Source: Lachnospiraceae bacterium (GTDB lineage Bacteria; Bacillota; Clostridia; Lachnospirales; Lachnospiraceae). From it: a DNA stretch of 64,000 bases. Made by a program: the position numbers and the translations under genes. The number at the start of each line of letters is the position of its first letter. Position 1 is the first letter of the stretch. Positions 1-8,845 of the stretch are shown here, in pieces. The stretch lies in NCBI GenBank assembly GCA_017552715.1, contig JAFZOW010000085.1, forward strand, positions 39,240-103,239, in the 5' to 3' direction. The notes beneath the pieces are model-generated. The model saw only the letters and a list, made by a program, of their open reading frames with translations, was not told where the DNA came from and made no database searches.

Positions 1-2862
1 CCTGAAAAGAATACGATAGGAACGGAGAGCAGTTCCGGTAAAGACAGGACAGCCGTATTGAATAAGGATGGAACACCCGCTTCGGAAGTCGTGATCTGGA
101 AAGGGCAGGTCTATGAGCTCTGGATCGCCGGCACACAGGTAAATGACTATAACAGGAATGATATCGACGGCAGCGGAAAGATCAAATTCATTCCGTCTAC
201 GGGAACACTCTCTCTCAATAACGTGACCGGTCTGACAACGGATCGGTTCATCAAATATCCCATATCAGCAAATATGTCGCTGAAGCTTCGCGGAAAGGCC
301 GAGATCCTTGTGCCCGTCACCGGGAGGGGGATCAAGATCGTAGGCGGACATGAGCTGGATCTGCAGGGTGAGTTTACCCTAACGGGCACCCAGGGCATGG
401 TCGGGAGTGAACTTAAACAGAGTAATGGCGGAATACGTCTGGAAGGTGCCGGCGCAACGCTTACGATCGACGGGGAGGATACGAAACTGACGATCGGCGG
501 TGAATTTTATGATGGTGCTGAAGCGGTGTATTCTGCCAGCAATATCATCATCAAGGACGGAACGATTGACATCAGCGGGGCACCCAAAGCTCTGTATTCC
601 GCGGGAGATAAATCGGGCGAAGACACGGCAAGGCTTGATCTGCAGGCCGGACACATCAGCTTAAGCGTCACCTATCCCGAACAGAGCAGCAGCCGTGTGG
701 CCGCGATCAGGAATGATGAGGGCGGAGAACTTATCCTGTCTCCCGAGATGGAGGTAAAGAAGCCTGCCGACGGAGCGGATATCGCTACCAGCGATACCTA
801 TTACAGGACCTTTGCAGGAAAAGACGGAAAAGATTTAAAAGAGCTGGAACTCCTTTCTCCCTATAAAAAGCTGGAAGTATCGCAGGCGGATGGCGTGTAC
901 GGAACGGCTCTGGCAGCTTACAGCCCTGCTCCCGAAGCCGGGGATATCGTGAGCTATGAAGGGATCGACGATACCGTATATGCCGCATCGGCGGTAAAAC
1001 CCACAAAGGTCGGTACCTATAAAGTAACCGTGACCCGTACCATAGGCACTGATACTTATCGCGGAAGCGATACCTTCAGCATCGAGCCTAAGATCCTCAC
1101 GGTGAATGCTACCGGGGTAGACCGCGAGTATGACGGGAGCGTATATGTGGAACTGAAAAATATGTCACTTAACGGAGTGGTTGACGGTGACGATGTGCAG
1201 CTGGAAACAACCGGAGCTTACGGCCAGATGGATGATGCAGATGCCGATGAAGTGAGCCCCAAGCCGGTGAAGAAGATCATCGGTACGTCGCTCACCGGAG
1301 ACGATGCTTATAACTATGAGATTTTGGGAGATCTGACCGGTGTGACAGTCAACATCAGCAAAGCTGTGTGGAATTATACCGAAGAAAAGAAGGAAGTAAG
1401 CGCCGGAGAGGCCATTGTAAATGAGGAACTGGAGCACTACTTTGCACCGGATTCCACGATCGGGGCCGTTACGGTAGTGCAGGGAGCTTCGCAGCTTGCG
1501 GAAGGCCCTGCTCTCAGCGGTACAAAGCTCAGCCTCAAGCTGAAGGAAAGCCTGAGCAGCGACAATGTGATCCTGGAGATCCCTGTAACGAATGCCACGA
1601 ACTATAAAGATTACAAATTAAAGATCACTCTGATCGTTCCCCATACCTGCGATAAGGTCAAAGTGGAAAAGGTATCCGCCAACTGTACGACAGCGGGCTG
1701 CATGGAACATTTCAAATGTTCGATCTGCGGAAAGCTGTATCTGAATGAGCAGGATACCGAGCCGGTCAGCGATACGGAGCTCTATATCGCGCCGCTGGGT
1801 CACGACTGGAATAACGGTGTCATTACTGTATTCCCGACCAAGGTGAAGGACGGAAAGAAGGTCTATCGTTGCAGAAGATGCGGAGAAGAGAAAGTGGTGA
1901 TCGTTCCTGCCGGTTCGACACATTCCGCTCTGGATCCCGTTCCGGAGGATCTGGACACAGCGGAAACCCTTTACCTGGTACAGGGGCAGAAGTTCAACAT
2001 GCCTGCCACCAGCGGTAACTGGGTACTGGTAAACAAAAAGGATAACAGATTCCTGTCCGTCACTAAGAAAGGTGCGGTAAAAGCGAAAAAGGTAACCCAG
2101 ACTCCGGTAACTCTCAGCGACAATGCCAGCGGACGTAACATCAGCGTGAGCATTTATAAGCCCACGATCGATAAGAAGCTCAAACTGGATGTCGGAGTTA
2201 CAGGAACGATCGCTCTGAAGGATTACGACGCGGATCATATGGACGTGTACTGGTACAGCCCCAAGCCGGATGTGGCTACCGTGGATCAGAGCGGTAATGT
2301 GAAAGCCGTTTCCAAGGGCAGCGTGAAGATCAGCGCCTATGTCAACGGAAAAGTTTACAACTGTAACGTCAGCGTAAAGGAAGCAACTATTTCCGACAAC
2401 CGCACACTGCACATGAACGTTGGTAGCAGCAAGACCCTGAGCCTGAAGGGCATCAAGGCATGGCAGAGCGCGGACGAGACCATCGCTACCACCAGAAATA
2501 AAAAGGGTGTAAATACAAAGAAGATCTCGGCCCAGTCGCAGGGTACCGTACAGCTGTCGGCCAGTGCAAACGGCGTGGAGTATACGGTGGATCTGACCGT
2601 GGAAGACATCACGCTGAAGAATGCGGCACTCAAGGCCGCCAAGGGCAAGAACAAGTACACCTTGGAAATGACCGCAGGCGATAAGCTCTCCCTGGATTTC
2701 GCTTATGTGGATCAGGAACTGCTCTTCAAGAGCAGCAAACCCGCTATCGCTTTTGCGAATGAGGAGGGTGTGATCGAAGCGAGAAGCGCAGGTAAGAGCA
2801 AGATCACTACCAAGATCAACGGCAAGACCGTCACGGTAACGGTAACGGTCAAGAATCCGTAA
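1..2862 (+). CDS. Large exported surface protein with Ig-like repeats (5' end outside window)
   Basis: The frame is open from base 1, so the gene begins upstream; the TTG at 58 is not a convincing start. The N-terminal visible part (bases about 130-690) is rich in short beta strands with G-x-L/I-x-I patterns, like a parallel beta-helix or carbohydrate-binding region. A YDG/MBG-type domain follows (about 1090-1370, starting REYDGSVYVEL). Next come paired CxxC motifs (CSICGK, CRRCGEE at about 1710-1890), which look like small zinc ribbons, then two or three Big_2 Ig-like domains to the end (VSKGSVKISAYVNGK, SAGKSKITTKINGK). No LPXTG motif or membrane anchor is visible at the C-terminus. Such proteins are typical of Lachnospiraceae cell surfaces; the ligand cannot be named. 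The call as an extracellular repeat protein is firm, the function is not. Confidence 0.8.
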   Translation, partial: PEKNTIGTESSSGKDRTAVLNKDGTPASEVVIWKGQVYELWIAGTQVNDYNRNDIDGSGKIKFIPSTGTLSLNNVTGLTTDRFIKYPISANMSLKLRGKAEILVPVTGRGIKIVGGHELDLQGEFTLTGTQGMVGSELKQSNGGIRLEGAGATLTIDGEDTKLTIGGEFYDGAEAVYSASNIIIKDGTIDISGAPKALYSAGDKSGEDTARLDLQAGHISLSVTYPEQSSSRVAAIRNDEGGELILSPEMEVKKPADGADIATSDTYYRTFAGKDGKDLKELELLSPYKKLEVSQADGVYGTALAAYSPAPEAGDIVSYEGIDDTVYAASAVKPTKVGTYKVTVTRTIGTDTYRGSDTFSIEPKILTVNATGVDREYDGSVYVELKNMSLNGVVDGDDVQLETTGAYGQMDDADADEVSPKPVKKIIGTSLTGDDAYNYEILGDLTGVTVNISKAVWNYTEEKKEVSAGEAIVNEELEHYFAPDSTIGAVTVVQGASQLAEGPALSGTKLSLKLKESLSSDNVILEIPVTNATNYKDYKLKITLIVPHTCDKVKVEKVSANCTTAGCMEHFKCSICGKLYLNEQDTEPVSDTELYIAPLGHDWNNGVITVFPTKVKDGKKVYRCRRCGEEKVVIVPAGSTHSALDPVPEDLDTAETLYLVQGQKFNMPATSGNWVLVNKKDNRFLSVTKKGAVKAKKVTQTPVTLSDNASGRNISVSIYKPTIDKKLKLDVGVTGTIALKDYDADHMDVYWYSPKPDVATVDQSGNVKAVSKGSVKISAYVNGKVYNCNVSVKEATISDNRTLHMNVGSSKTLSLKGIKAWQSADETIATTRNKKGVNTKKISAQSQGTVQLSASANGVEYTVDLTVEDITLKNAALKAAKGKNKYTLEMTAGDKLSLDFAYVDQELLFKSSKPAIAFANEEGVIEARSAGKSKITTKINGKTVTVTVTVKNP

Positions 2863-2887
2863 GCTGTAACAAAAAAGTACTGAGATC

Positions 2888-2919
2888 AAAAAAGGGGCGG
2901 TCGAAAGGCCGCCCCCGTT
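2888..2919. terminator. Bidirectional terminator between convergent genes
   Basis: GGGGCGG at 2894-2900 pairs with CCGCCCC at 2909-2915 and can extend to a GAAA tetraloop. On the minus strand the stem is followed by six U (A-run 2888-2893), so it serves the padR operon best; on the plus strand the U-tract is weaker. Confidence 0.8.
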
Positions 2920-2939
2920 CTATATTAAAAGTGTATATC

Positions 2940-3821
2940 TTAATTCTTATACTTTCCGCCCTGATCCTTACCGTTTACTGTAATTCTTCCCATGTCGGCA
3001 TCCAGTTCATACTTCGCATCCTCGCGGGAGTTGGACACATCTATGGAACCCATGTCACAGTCGGCTGTAAGCTCATCAAAGCTGCCGCTCACTGTGATGG
3101 CACCCATGTCCGCATCGCAGTCGGCGGAATCGAAGCTGCAGTTCCTGAGGGTGATACCGCCCATATTCGCATCGAAGCTTCCTTCATCAAAGCTGCAGCT
3201 GTTCAGGTCGACGGCGCCCATGTCTGCGGAGATGTTCACATCATCCATCTCGCAGTCGCTTAAGCTGATGCTGCCCATATTCAGATCCAGCTTTACTTTC
3301 TACATGCTCAGGTTTTTCAGATCCATGCTTCCCATGGACAGTTTCAGGTCCAGCTCGGGCTCTGTTCCCTCCGGCAGGGTGATGATCACCATGGCGTTAT
3401 TCGGAAGGTTGTTTCCGAAGACGTCCTTTTTCTTCTGCTTCTGTTTCAGCTTCAGAGTCCCGTTACTGATCTCTGCGGTGGGAATGGTATCTTCCGTATA
3501 GTTCTTCATTTCTACGCAGTAGTCGTCACCGTATACGATGCTGATATCACCCAGGTCCAGGGTTCCCTCGATCCGGTTAAAGGAATCGGTCTGGCTTATG
3601 CCCGAATCGACAACACGGCTGTTTCCGCTGCTCTGGAAGCCGAAGAGTCCGAGAAAACTGCTGGTAAGGTTTTTGGATACATTCCAGACTCCTTTTATCG
3701 CAAAGCCGCCGAAGTGCAGGATGCTGAATACTACGATGACGATAACGGTTATATTGTTTAGTCGTCTTAAGTATTTTTTCTTCCATGCTTCGTTATTGTT
3801 CTGCATGTGTTCTGCTCCCAT
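2940..3821 (-). pseudogene. DUF4097 (toastrack-like) protein interrupted by an in-frame TAG
   Basis: Two open segments lie in the same frame on the minus strand: 3821-3303 (173 residues, ATG at 3821) and 3299-2940. They are separated only by a TAG codon at 3302-3300. The first half has a cytoplasmic N-terminus and one membrane segment (about residues 15-40), followed by the start of a beta-strand repeat domain. The second half continues the same repeat, with recurring units such as ADMGAV, ANMGGI, ADMGAI and CDMGSI and regularly spaced Cys and Phe. Continuity of the repeat across the stop shows this was one gene of about 293 codons. The ATG lies one base after the stop of the HAAS gene and its Shine-Dalgarno is inside that gene, so the two are coupled. 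There is no good ribosome site for restarting after the TAG. It may be a real null mutation, a sequencing error or readthrough. Confidence 0.75.
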
Positions 3822-3822
3822 T

Positions 3823-4800
3823 TCAGTTTCCTCCCTTCTTAACGGTAAAGCTCTTCAGTATGGCGTGAACGATGGCGGCCATGGGCCAGATGATCCAGGT
3901 CTTCCACCACTGGAAGGTGATAAAGCTCCAGATCAGGTATACGCTGCGCACGGTAGGCCAGTAAACACTCATGATACGGTCAGCTATGGGACTGCTGTAC
4001 TCCGGGAAACTCTCTTTGGTGAAGCTGCCGCTCACGGTCTCCATATCATTCAGCTTAAGTAAGGTGTTGTAGCCGCCCATCACCAGGTTGGTATGTACGA
4101 TAAGGAACACACCTACGGCTACGATGGCGAAGAAGATCACTGCCATGAAGTTATCCCACCAGCCGCCGCTGAAGATGTTTCCCAGAAGGATGAAGGGGAA
4201 CCAGCTGCAGGAGCAGAGGAGTATGCCGATCACCAGCTGGGAAGTATAGGAATTCCGGTAGCGGGCCTTTTCATTTGCCACCCAGTTGGCCGTGGCGTAG
4301 TCGATGCTGCAGGCTTCTCTCTTTATATACTGCCACTGTTTTCCGTAGACACCCATGATGACGAAGAGTCCTACTGCTGCGGCGATGGCAAGGAACATCA
4401 GGAAGATGCCGATGATCTCGAAGTGTTCGAAAAAGATGGGGCCGTTTACGCTCAGGATGCACAGTGCCACGCCCAGGGCGATGCCTGCTGCACGGATCCC
4501 GCAGAAGCGGATGAAATCCTTTGCTTCATCCATGATAAGAAGCCGACGGGGGGAGGCTTCATTCTGCTGACGTTCCTGCTGGACCTCTTCTTCCAGGCCA
4601 AGGGCCTCGGCCAGCTCTTCCAGATTTCCGAACTCGCTGATCACGGTGCCGACCGCTTCGTTCTGGGTCTTTCCCTCTGCGATGAGCTCGTTATATTTGT
4701 CCTCCATCATCTGCAGCAGTTCGGCTTTTGCCCGGGCCACCTCAGGTGTACGGGGCATGTTTGCAAACATGTTCTCCAGATAATTCCGTATGGTTTCCAT
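3823..4800 (-). CDS. HAAS-domain (DUF1700-like) multipass membrane protein
   Basis: A 325-residue protein. Residues 1-75 form an all-helical N-terminal domain of the HAAS/DUF1700 type, with the pattern YNELIAEGKTQNEAVGTVISEF typical of this family (shown here as a motif, helices alternating acidic and hydrophobic). About five hydrophobic segments follow (roughly 105-125, 130-155, 195-215, 220-245, 300-318). Its start codon directly abuts the stop of padR, so the two are co-translated. HAAS proteins are usually encoded beside a PadR regulator and a DUF4097 protein, as here, and this trio is thought to act in envelope sensing or stress. Ligand and partner are unknown. Confidence 0.75.
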   Translation of the reverse strand: METIRNYLENMFANMPRTPEVARAKAELLQMMEDKYNELIAEGKTQNEAVGTVISEFGNLEELAEALGLEEEVQQERQQNEASPRRLLIMDEAKDFIRFCGIRAAGIALGVALCILSVNGPIFFEHFEIIGIFLMFLAIAAAVGLFVIMGVYGKQWQYIKREACSIDYATANWVANEKARYRNSYTSQLVIGILLCSCSWFPFILLGNIFSGGWWDNFMAVIFFAIVAVGVFLIVHTNLVMGGYNTLLKLNDMETVSGSFTKESFPEYSSPIADRIMSVYWPTVRSVYLIWSFITFQWWKTWIIWPMAAIVHAILKSFTVKKGGN

Positions 4801-5169
4801 TTAGATCTCCTTTCCCTTATCTTCGATGGCAACGCTTCCTTCGATGAAGCGCTGTACCACATCCCTGGTCAGTTCCCATTCTTCGCATTTCTCACGGTAG
4901 TAGGTCTTGCCTGCATCCGTGATCCGGTACCAGGTTCGCTTTCGACCGCCGCCGCTGTCGTCTGCTTCGTAGCTTTCAATGTGCCCGTTCTTTTCCATTC
5001 GGGCGAAGGCCGAGTAGAGGGTGGTCTCTTTGATCACGTATTTTTCCTCTGTCACGGCCCGGATTCGTTTCGAGATCTCGTAGCCGTAGCTCGGTGCCTG
5101 CTTCAGTATATGCAGGATCATCGTGTCGTTGTAGCCGCGGATCACGTCGCTGGATATCGTTCCGGCCAT
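4801..5169 (-). CDS. PadR-family transcriptional regulator
   Basis: A 122-residue protein with the PadR winged helix: GYNDTMILHILKQAPSYGYE for the first helices, then TLYSAFARMEKNG for the recognition helix and a basic wing (GGGRKRTWYRIT). PadR proteins are dimeric repressors. The ATG at 5169 is preceded by AGGTG at a good distance. It heads the three-gene minus-strand operon padR, HAAS, DUF4097. The array of 15-base repeats in its leader is a plausible binding region for it or for another regulator (inference). Confidence 0.9.
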   Translation of the reverse strand: MAGTISSDVIRGYNDTMILHILKQAPSYGYEISKRIRAVTEEKYVIKETTLYSAFARMEKNGHIESYEADDSGGGRKRTWYRITDAGKTYYREKCEEWELTRDVVQRFIEGSVAIEDKGKEI

Positions 5170-5212
5170 ATTTTTTCACCTCATTTCTTTATCATTCTGT
5201 TTTCCTTCATCT

Positions 5213-5330
5213 GTCGTTACCTCATTTGTCGTTGCTATGCTTGTCGTTACTTTGCCAGCCGTTGCTTTGATTGTCGATGCCTCGCCTGTCGTAACTATGG
5301 CTATCGTACTACGAGTGTCGGGGTATGTCA
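5213..5330. repeat. Array of 15-base tandem repeats upstream of padR
   Basis: Imperfect copies start at 5213, 5228, 5243, 5258, 5273, 5288, 5303 and (one base short) 5317. The consensus on the plus strand is TGTCGTTRCTWTGCY. The phase is strictly 15 bases for seven units, although the units have diverged by 2-6 bases. The distal copies overlap the padR -10 box and the rest lie in the padR leader. They look like an iteron-type operator array or a decayed minisatellite. Confidence 0.7.
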
Positions 5331-5332
5331 AG
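5304..5332 (-). promoter_or_regulatory. padR operon promoter
   Basis: On the minus strand TTGACA lies at 5332-5327 and TACGAT at 5309-5304, 17 bases apart. The leader to the padR ATG would be about 125 bases and carries most of the 15-base repeats. Confidence 0.65.
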
Positions 5333-5338
5333 TACTTT

Positions 5339-5387
5339 TTCAAAATTTTTTTGAAAACAGGCAAAAAGCCTTTAAAAACGGGCTTTT
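5339..5387. other. Two AT-rich hairpins between divergent promoters
   Basis: TTTTCAAAA/TTTTGAAAA around 5337-5357 and AAAAGCC/GGCTTTT at 5364-5370 and 5381-5387 can form stems. No gene runs into them, so a terminator role is doubtful. They separate the padR promoter from the promoter of the gene at 5457. Confidence 0.4.
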
Positions 5388-5393
5388 CAGCTT

Positions 5394-5422
5394 TTGACAC
5401 AAAGGCTTTGGAATGGTATGAT
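5394..5422 (+). promoter_or_regulatory. Promoter of lysozyme-like gene
   Basis: TTGACA at 5394-5399, a 17-base spacer, and TATGAT at 5417-5422. The expected start of transcription is about 28 bases before the ATG at 5457. Confidence 0.75.
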
Positions 5423-5456
5423 GGTAAAAGTTATGTAACCCAAACGGAGAGTGGCC

Positions 5457-7286
5457 ATGAAAAAAAGCATAAAACGACATATCCTATCGCTGCTGATCCT
5501 TCTACTTTTGTCCGAAGGAATTCCTTTTCAGGTGCTGGCCGGAGATACGGAAACGGAAGTATATTCTGCGGAGGAAAAGGATGCCGGCCCGGCAGCAGCG
5601 GAGTCCTTCGAAGAACGCTACGGCATACGCACCGATATCGTCCCCTATGACAGGAATGACAGCTGGGAAGCTCCGGGGGAATCCCCCTATAAAAATGATA
5701 ATTCCTGCATCATCATGGACTTTCTTATGGGACCCATGGGTCTTCATCTGTCCGCTGCTGTGGGGATACTTACCAACATTTACTGCGAATCCTCCTTCCG
5801 GCCCGATGCCCTGGGAGACAACGGGACCAGTTATGGTATCTGCCAGTGGCACCTGGGCCGCTGGGATGCCCTGAAGGCCTATTGCGATCAGAACGGTATG
5901 GACTGGCACAGCCTGAATGGTCAGCTGCATTTTCTGAAGCACGAATGCGATACAGGCTATCCCGCCACCATGACCGCCATACGCAAAACCACAAATGATG
6001 CTGCCGGGGCCGGTGAATCCGCCCGTCTCTGGTGCAGGAATTTCGAGGTTCCCGCGGATACGGAGAATGTTTCGCTGAAGCGGCGTGATCTGGCCATTGA
6101 GCAGTTCTGGCCGGTATATAAGGATTACGGTGTGGAGTATGTCGATCTGCCGGTCAAAACCCTTTCGGAGAATGAAACGGCCTGTATTTCCCTTTCGAAG
6201 GTGAAGGCCTCCGCCATTCCCGCCCAGACTTACTGCGGAGAGGAATTTACGGTAAACGGCCTTAAGGACAACCGGCTGAAGAACAAAAAGGGAGAAGCAT
6301 ACGGGATAACGCTGAAGTATAAGGGAAAAACCCTGACGGACGAGGATGTTGAGGTGGTGAGCGTGAATAACGCCCTGATGCCGGGTACCGCCAGCATAGA
6401 GCTGAGAGGCCGAAGGGCTGCGGAGAGCGCCACGGGCTTCAGCTTTGAGGGGAGCCTTTTCCTGACTTTCAAGATCAAAAGCCGCAGCCTTAAAGGCCTT
6501 ACGGTAGAGGGGATAGAGAAGAGCTACGACTACACCGGGGAGGAGATCCGCCCCGTGCCTGTCCTTTCCGGCATTCCGGAGCTGAAGGAGGGGGACTATA
6601 CTCTGGAATACAGTAATAATCTCCTTCCCGGGAAGGCAATTCTTACCATCCGGGGGATAAAGGGCTTCAGCGGCACAAAGAAGGTGAAGTTTAAGATCAA
6701 CGCCCTTTCCATCACGGATAAGGACTTCATGCTCTGCGAAGATACAACTGAAACGACATCCGCAAACAGCGTGTCCGAAAGCGAAGCCACAGCACAAAGA
6801 AAGGAATGTACGCAGCTGACCATGACCTGGGAGAAGGACGGCTGCACACCCCTGTTATTGCTGTATTGGAAGGATAAAAAGCTGGTGCCCGGCATCGATT
6901 ATACCATCAGCTATAAGAATAACAAAAAGCCCGCAGATGCCACGTCCGACAAGGCCCCGCTCATCATTGTAAAGGGAAAGGGCGGCTTTAAGGGAAGCAT
7001 AAAGCTTAAGTTCAGCATCACCGCACGTTCCTTCGAAAAGAGCATACGGGTCAGCCTTACATCGACGGAAAGCGGCCTGTACAAGCCGGTGGTAACGGAT
7101 ATCGACGGCAGCAGCCTTAAGCAGGGCACGGACTATAAAAAGCCCGTCTACTACCTGAAGGAAGGGGATCAGCTGCGCCGTCTGAACAATGAATATCGGC
7201 CGAAGACCGGTGATATCATCTATATTGCCATCACCGGCAAAGGCGGCTATACCGCCGATACGGTATATGTGAATTACACCCGATAA
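5457..7286 (+). CDS. Exported protein with phage-tail-lysozyme-like domain and Ig-like repeats
   Basis: The ATG at 5457 is preferred over the GTG at 5451, because GGAGAG at 5446-5451 is then 5 bases upstream. A signal peptide is clear: KKSIKRH, then a hydrophobic run ending near VLAG. Residues about 85-220 resemble the phage tail lysozyme family (Phage_lysozyme2): a likely catalytic Glu111 in YCESSF, then GICQWHLGRW and a late QFWPVY. This domain normally cuts peptidoglycan. The rest is three to four beta-sandwich repeats with patterns such as YTLEYSNN, GKAILTIRG and KVKFKI, common in Lachnospiraceae surface proteins. It is likely a secreted cell-wall hydrolase with wall-binding repeats. No phage genes surround it. 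Confidence 0.8.
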   Translation: MKKSIKRHILSLLILLLLSEGIPFQVLAGDTETEVYSAEEKDAGPAAAESFEERYGIRTDIVPYDRNDSWEAPGESPYKNDNSCIIMDFLMGPMGLHLSAAVGILTNIYCESSFRPDALGDNGTSYGICQWHLGRWDALKAYCDQNGMDWHSLNGQLHFLKHECDTGYPATMTAIRKTTNDAAGAGESARLWCRNFEVPADTENVSLKRRDLAIEQFWPVYKDYGVEYVDLPVKTLSENETACISLSKVKASAIPAQTYCGEEFTVNGLKDNRLKNKKGEAYGITLKYKGKTLTDEDVEVVSVNNALMPGTASIELRGRRAAESATGFSFEGSLFLTFKIKSRSLKGLTVEGIEKSYDYTGEEIRPVPVLSGIPELKEGDYTLEYSNNLLPGKAILTIRGIKGFSGTKKVKFKINALSITDKDFMLCEDTTETTSANSVSESEATAQRKECTQLTMTWEKDGCTPLLLLYWKDKKLVPGIDYTISYKNNKKPADATSDKAPLIIVKGKGGFKGSIKLKFSITARSFEKSIRVSLTSTESGLYKPVVTDIDGSSLKQGTDYKKPVYYLKEGDQLRRLNNEYRPKTGDIIYIAITGKGGYTADTVYVNYTR

Positions 7287-7446
7287 ATAAGCGCTTTTTC
7301 GCGCCTTACGGCCCGAGGTTTTCCTTGCGAAGCCTATCGTGATCTGATAAGATATGCCTATGGAAAGGCATGACTAAAAGCGATCAGACCCTGACGGAAA
7401 TCAAATAAAAAGCGGAAAAATATAAAATGATGAAGGAGGTTACAGC
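7287..7446 (+). other. Leader or intergenic region before tldD
   Basis: It contains a small perfect stem ATGCCT/AGGCAT near 7354-7371, flanked by TGATC/GATCA that can extend it. No convincing -35/-10 pair was found. AAGGAGG at 7433-7439 is the ribosome site of tldD. Confidence 0.35.
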
Positions 7447-8832
7447 ATGCTTCAGGACATCATAGGAAGTAAGACGGTACTGTTTGCCGATGGCGTACAG
7501 ACAGTACTGAGAGCACATGAAAACAGGAACCGGAATGTCGCCATACTGAAAGGAAACCTGGTGAACAATTCCCGCAGCGAAAGCCGGGGGATCAACGCCC
7601 GAGTGAACCGTAACGGGATCTTCGGCTTCGCGTCCATCGCGGATTACACTCCGGAGGCCGCGGAGAAGGTCATTAAGGCCGCGACGGAGAATGCGGAATT
7701 CCTGTCCAGGCATTCTTCCCGCAGCATAGCACTCCCCGCATCGGTCTGCAGCGGCAGCGTGGCACTGAACCGGGATATCGTGGATGTGGAGCAGAAGCGT
7801 ATCATAGAGCTCTGCCGCCAGTTTGACGATTATATCGCTAATAAGTATCCGGATCTGAGCAGCCGCATAATATCTTATGCCGAGGATTCCCAGGACCGTA
7901 TCATCTACAGCTCGGATGCCGCCAGCGGCCATCTGGTAACACCGCGCTGTCATGTTTATATTGTCATGACAGCCGAAACGGCAGAGGGTACGCCGGTGGA
8001 GATCTTTAAGGCCATTGGCGGCTTCGGCAGCTTTGAGGACCATTTCTCGGATCCTGAGAAATACTATCCGGATATAGACAAGCTGTATAAACAGGTAATG
8101 GATAAGAAGGAAGGCATCTATCCCGAAGCCGGCGAGAAGACGGTGATCCTTGGGGGCCTCATGGGCGGAATGCTTGCCCACGAAGCCGTAGGACATACGG
8201 TGGAAGCGGATCTGGTCCGGGGCGGCAGCGTAGCCGGTCCGAACTTAAACAAGCGGGTAGCTTCCGAACTGGTGACCATGGTGGATTTTGCCCACAGCTA
8301 TAACGGAGGACTCGCTCCCCTGCCCGTCTATCTGGATGATGAGGGGATCGTCGCAGAGGATGTGACGCTGATCAAAGACGGGATCCTGGTGGGTTATATG
8401 AACGACCGGGAGAGCGCGGAGGAATACGGCATGAAGCCTGCGGGAAACGCCCGGGGCTGGACTTTCCGGGACGAGCCCATCATCCGCATGCGCAATACCT
8501 GCATCCTGCCGGGGAAGAATACGGTGGAGGAACTGATCGCCTCGGTGGAGGACGGTTATTATCTGATCCAGTCCGGCAACGGCCAGGCGGATCTTACCGG
8601 GGAGTTCATGTTCGGCGTGACCTGCGGCTACGAGATCAAAAACGGAAAGCTGGGCAGGGCTCTTCTGGATACAACGGTCACGGGAGTAGCCTTTGACATG
8701 CTCAAGACCGTGGATATGGTCTCGGACGAGGTGACTTGGACTTCCAGCGGTTTCTGCGGAAAGAAACAGCCTATGGCTGTGGGTATGGGAGGTCCCCATA
8801 TCCGTTGCAGGATAACCGTAGGCGGAAGATAG
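7447..8832 (+). CDS. tldD: TldD metalloprotease subunit
   Basis: A 461-residue protein with the TldD signature HEAVGH (His245, Glu246, His250), the HExxxH zinc site of the TldD/TldE protease, within GLMGGMLAHEAVGHTVEAD. TldD and TldE form a heterodimer that degrades unfolded peptides. It is known for processing microcin B17 and degrading CcdA in E. coli and is widespread in other bacteria. The length matches the family. It is followed 13 bases later by tldE, so the pair is an operon. No bacteriocin precursor was recognised nearby, so a general peptide-degrading role is the cautious reading. Confidence 0.93.
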   Translation: MLQDIIGSKTVLFADGVQTVLRAHENRNRNVAILKGNLVNNSRSESRGINARVNRNGIFGFASIADYTPEAAEKVIKAATENAEFLSRHSSRSIALPASVCSGSVALNRDIVDVEQKRIIELCRQFDDYIANKYPDLSSRIISYAEDSQDRIIYSSDAASGHLVTPRCHVYIVMTAETAEGTPVEIFKAIGGFGSFEDHFSDPEKYYPDIDKLYKQVMDKKEGIYPEAGEKTVILGGLMGGMLAHEAVGHTVEADLVRGGSVAGPNLNKRVASELVTMVDFAHSYNGGLAPLPVYLDDEGIVAEDVTLIKDGILVGYMNDRESAEEYGMKPAGNARGWTFRDEPIIRMRNTCILPGKNTVEELIASVEDGYYLIQSGNGQADLTGEFMFGVTCGYEIKNGKLGRALLDTTVTGVAFDMLKTVDMVSDEVTWTSSGFCGKKQPMAVGMGGPHIRCRITVGGR

Positions 8833-8845
8833 GAGGTGCGTTCAG

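Noticed and set aside
5176-5400. Minus-strand frame of 74 codons with five-residue repeats (VTTGE, ATTNE, VTTDE)
   Set aside because: It starts with GTG upstream of the padR promoter and has no ribosome site. The repeats come from the 15-base array, so it is taken as DNA structure and not as a gene.
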